A program made the translations under genes and the position numbers. Shown here piece by piece: positions 63,659 to 64,000 of a stretch of DNA of 64,000 nucleotides. The first letter of the stretch is position 1. Every line of letters begins with the position of its first letter. The DNA is from Sorangium cellulosum (GTDB taxonomy: Bacteria > Myxococcota_A > Polyangia > Polyangiales > Polyangiaceae): contig NZ_CP012670.1 of NCBI RefSeq assembly GCF_004135735.1, positions 7,146,501 through 7,210,500 of the forward strand, written 5' to 3'. The notes beneath the pieces are model-generated. The model was not told where the DNA came from, searched no databases, and saw only the letters and a program-made list of their open reading frames with translations.

Positions 63659-64000
63659 ATGGCGCTCATCGGCCGCACGCTCGTGAACCGCTACCGCATC
63701 GAGGAGCTCGTCGCGATGGGCGGCATCGCCGCCGTCTTCCGCGCCACGAAGCTCGCGACCGGCGAGGACGTGGCCGTCAAGGTGCTCCACCCCGACGCCG
63801 AGGAGCTGCCGGAGCTCATCGAGCGCTTCGAGCGCGAGGCCATCGCCGGCCGCCACATCTACCACCCGAACGTCGCGGCGGTGTACGAGACCAACCAGCT
63901 CGACGACGGCTCGTGGTTCATGGTGATGGAGTTCATCCGCGGCATCACGCTGCGCAAGCTCATCGACCAGGGCCCCATCCCGCCGCTGCGCGCGACGAAC
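63659..64000 (+). CDS. Serine/threonine protein kinase (cut by window edge)
   Basis: First 114 residues of a Hanks-type kinase. The N-lobe reads IGRTLVNRYRIEELVAMGGI (Gly-rich loop, with AAVFRAT), VAVKVLH (invariant Lys), FEREAIAGRHIYHPNVAAVY (alpha-C Glu) and the hinge MVMEFIRGITLRKLI. ATG 63659 has a good ribosome site (AGGAG 6 bp before); an in-frame ATG at 63599 would add 20 residues. Myxobacterial kinases of this type often have C-terminal sensor or TPR domains, beyond this window. Confidence 0.9.
   Translation, partial: MALIGRTLVNRYRIEELVAMGGIAAVFRATKLATGEDVAVKVLHPDAEELPELIERFEREAIAGRHIYHPNVAAVYETNQLDDGSWFMVMEFIRGITLRKLIDQGPIPPLRATN

Overview
High-GC DNA with GTG and TTG starts, frequent start/stop overlaps (ATGA, GTGA), many secreted lipoproteins carrying long Gly/Ser linkers, a Ser/Thr protein kinase, an NtrC-type regulator and several AraC regulators. 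This suggests a large-genome soil myxobacterium of the Sorangium/Polyangiaceae type. That assignment is an inference from gene content and composition; there is no rRNA, tRNA or phylogenetic marker in the window.

Layout. 1-6.4 kb: metallophosphoesterase (cut by the left edge) and nucleotidyltransferase-like gene, an aldehyde dehydrogenase, a 30-bp tandem repeat, a DUF1801 protein and an unusual cytoplasmic GAF/sugar-binding/GAF/STAS regulator. 6.6-10.8 kb: a compact tyrosine/homogentisate catabolic operon (fahA-maiA-hppD-hmgA). 10.8-16.5 kb: a deoxyhypusine synthase homologue, a giant Asp-box lipoprotein and a DUF72 protein with a missing stop. 17-23.5 kb: small conserved-looking genes (Cys-rich protein, 59-aa basic protein, RRM protein with terminator), a frameshifted lipoprotein gene, GST, thioredoxin, UppP, cupin and VOC proteins. 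23.5-36 kb: an accessory stretch of secreted or laterally acquired genes (trypsin-like protease, SDR/AraC pair, sulfatase, EGF-like lipoprotein, AraC, SGNH esterase) separated by long non-coding spacers that hold direct repeats, inverted repeats and gene remnants. 36-42.8 kb: two ferritin-like genes, a degenerate receiver, VOC and AraC genes, and a copper monooxygenase-like lipoprotein. 43-49 kb: a probable defence island (NACHT NTPase; converging with it an ADP-ribosylglycohydrolase, a PtuA-like ATPase and a PtuB-like HNH protein, i.e. Septu-like). 49.6-54.7 kb: GH5 glycosidase, XylF-like sugar-binding lipoprotein and multicopper oxidase, fitting plant-polysaccharide use. 55-61 kb: phosphotransferase, APS-kinase-like protein, globin-coupled sensor kinase and receiver in one overlapping operon, then a CBS protein and a sigma-54 activator. 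61-64 kb: MBL hydrolase, beta-propeller lipoprotein and a Ser/Thr kinase cut by the right edge.

The most unusual signals are two homologous long palindromes (36195-36344 and 42830-42992). They share outer arms and spacers but carry unrelated, perfectly self-complementary inner stems; one sits just upstream of the NACHT gene. Other points of interest are the NACHT/Septu/ADP-ribosylglycohydrolase cluster, the one-component sugar-sensor/STAS fusion, and two secreted-lipoprotein genes each flanked by imperfect direct repeats.
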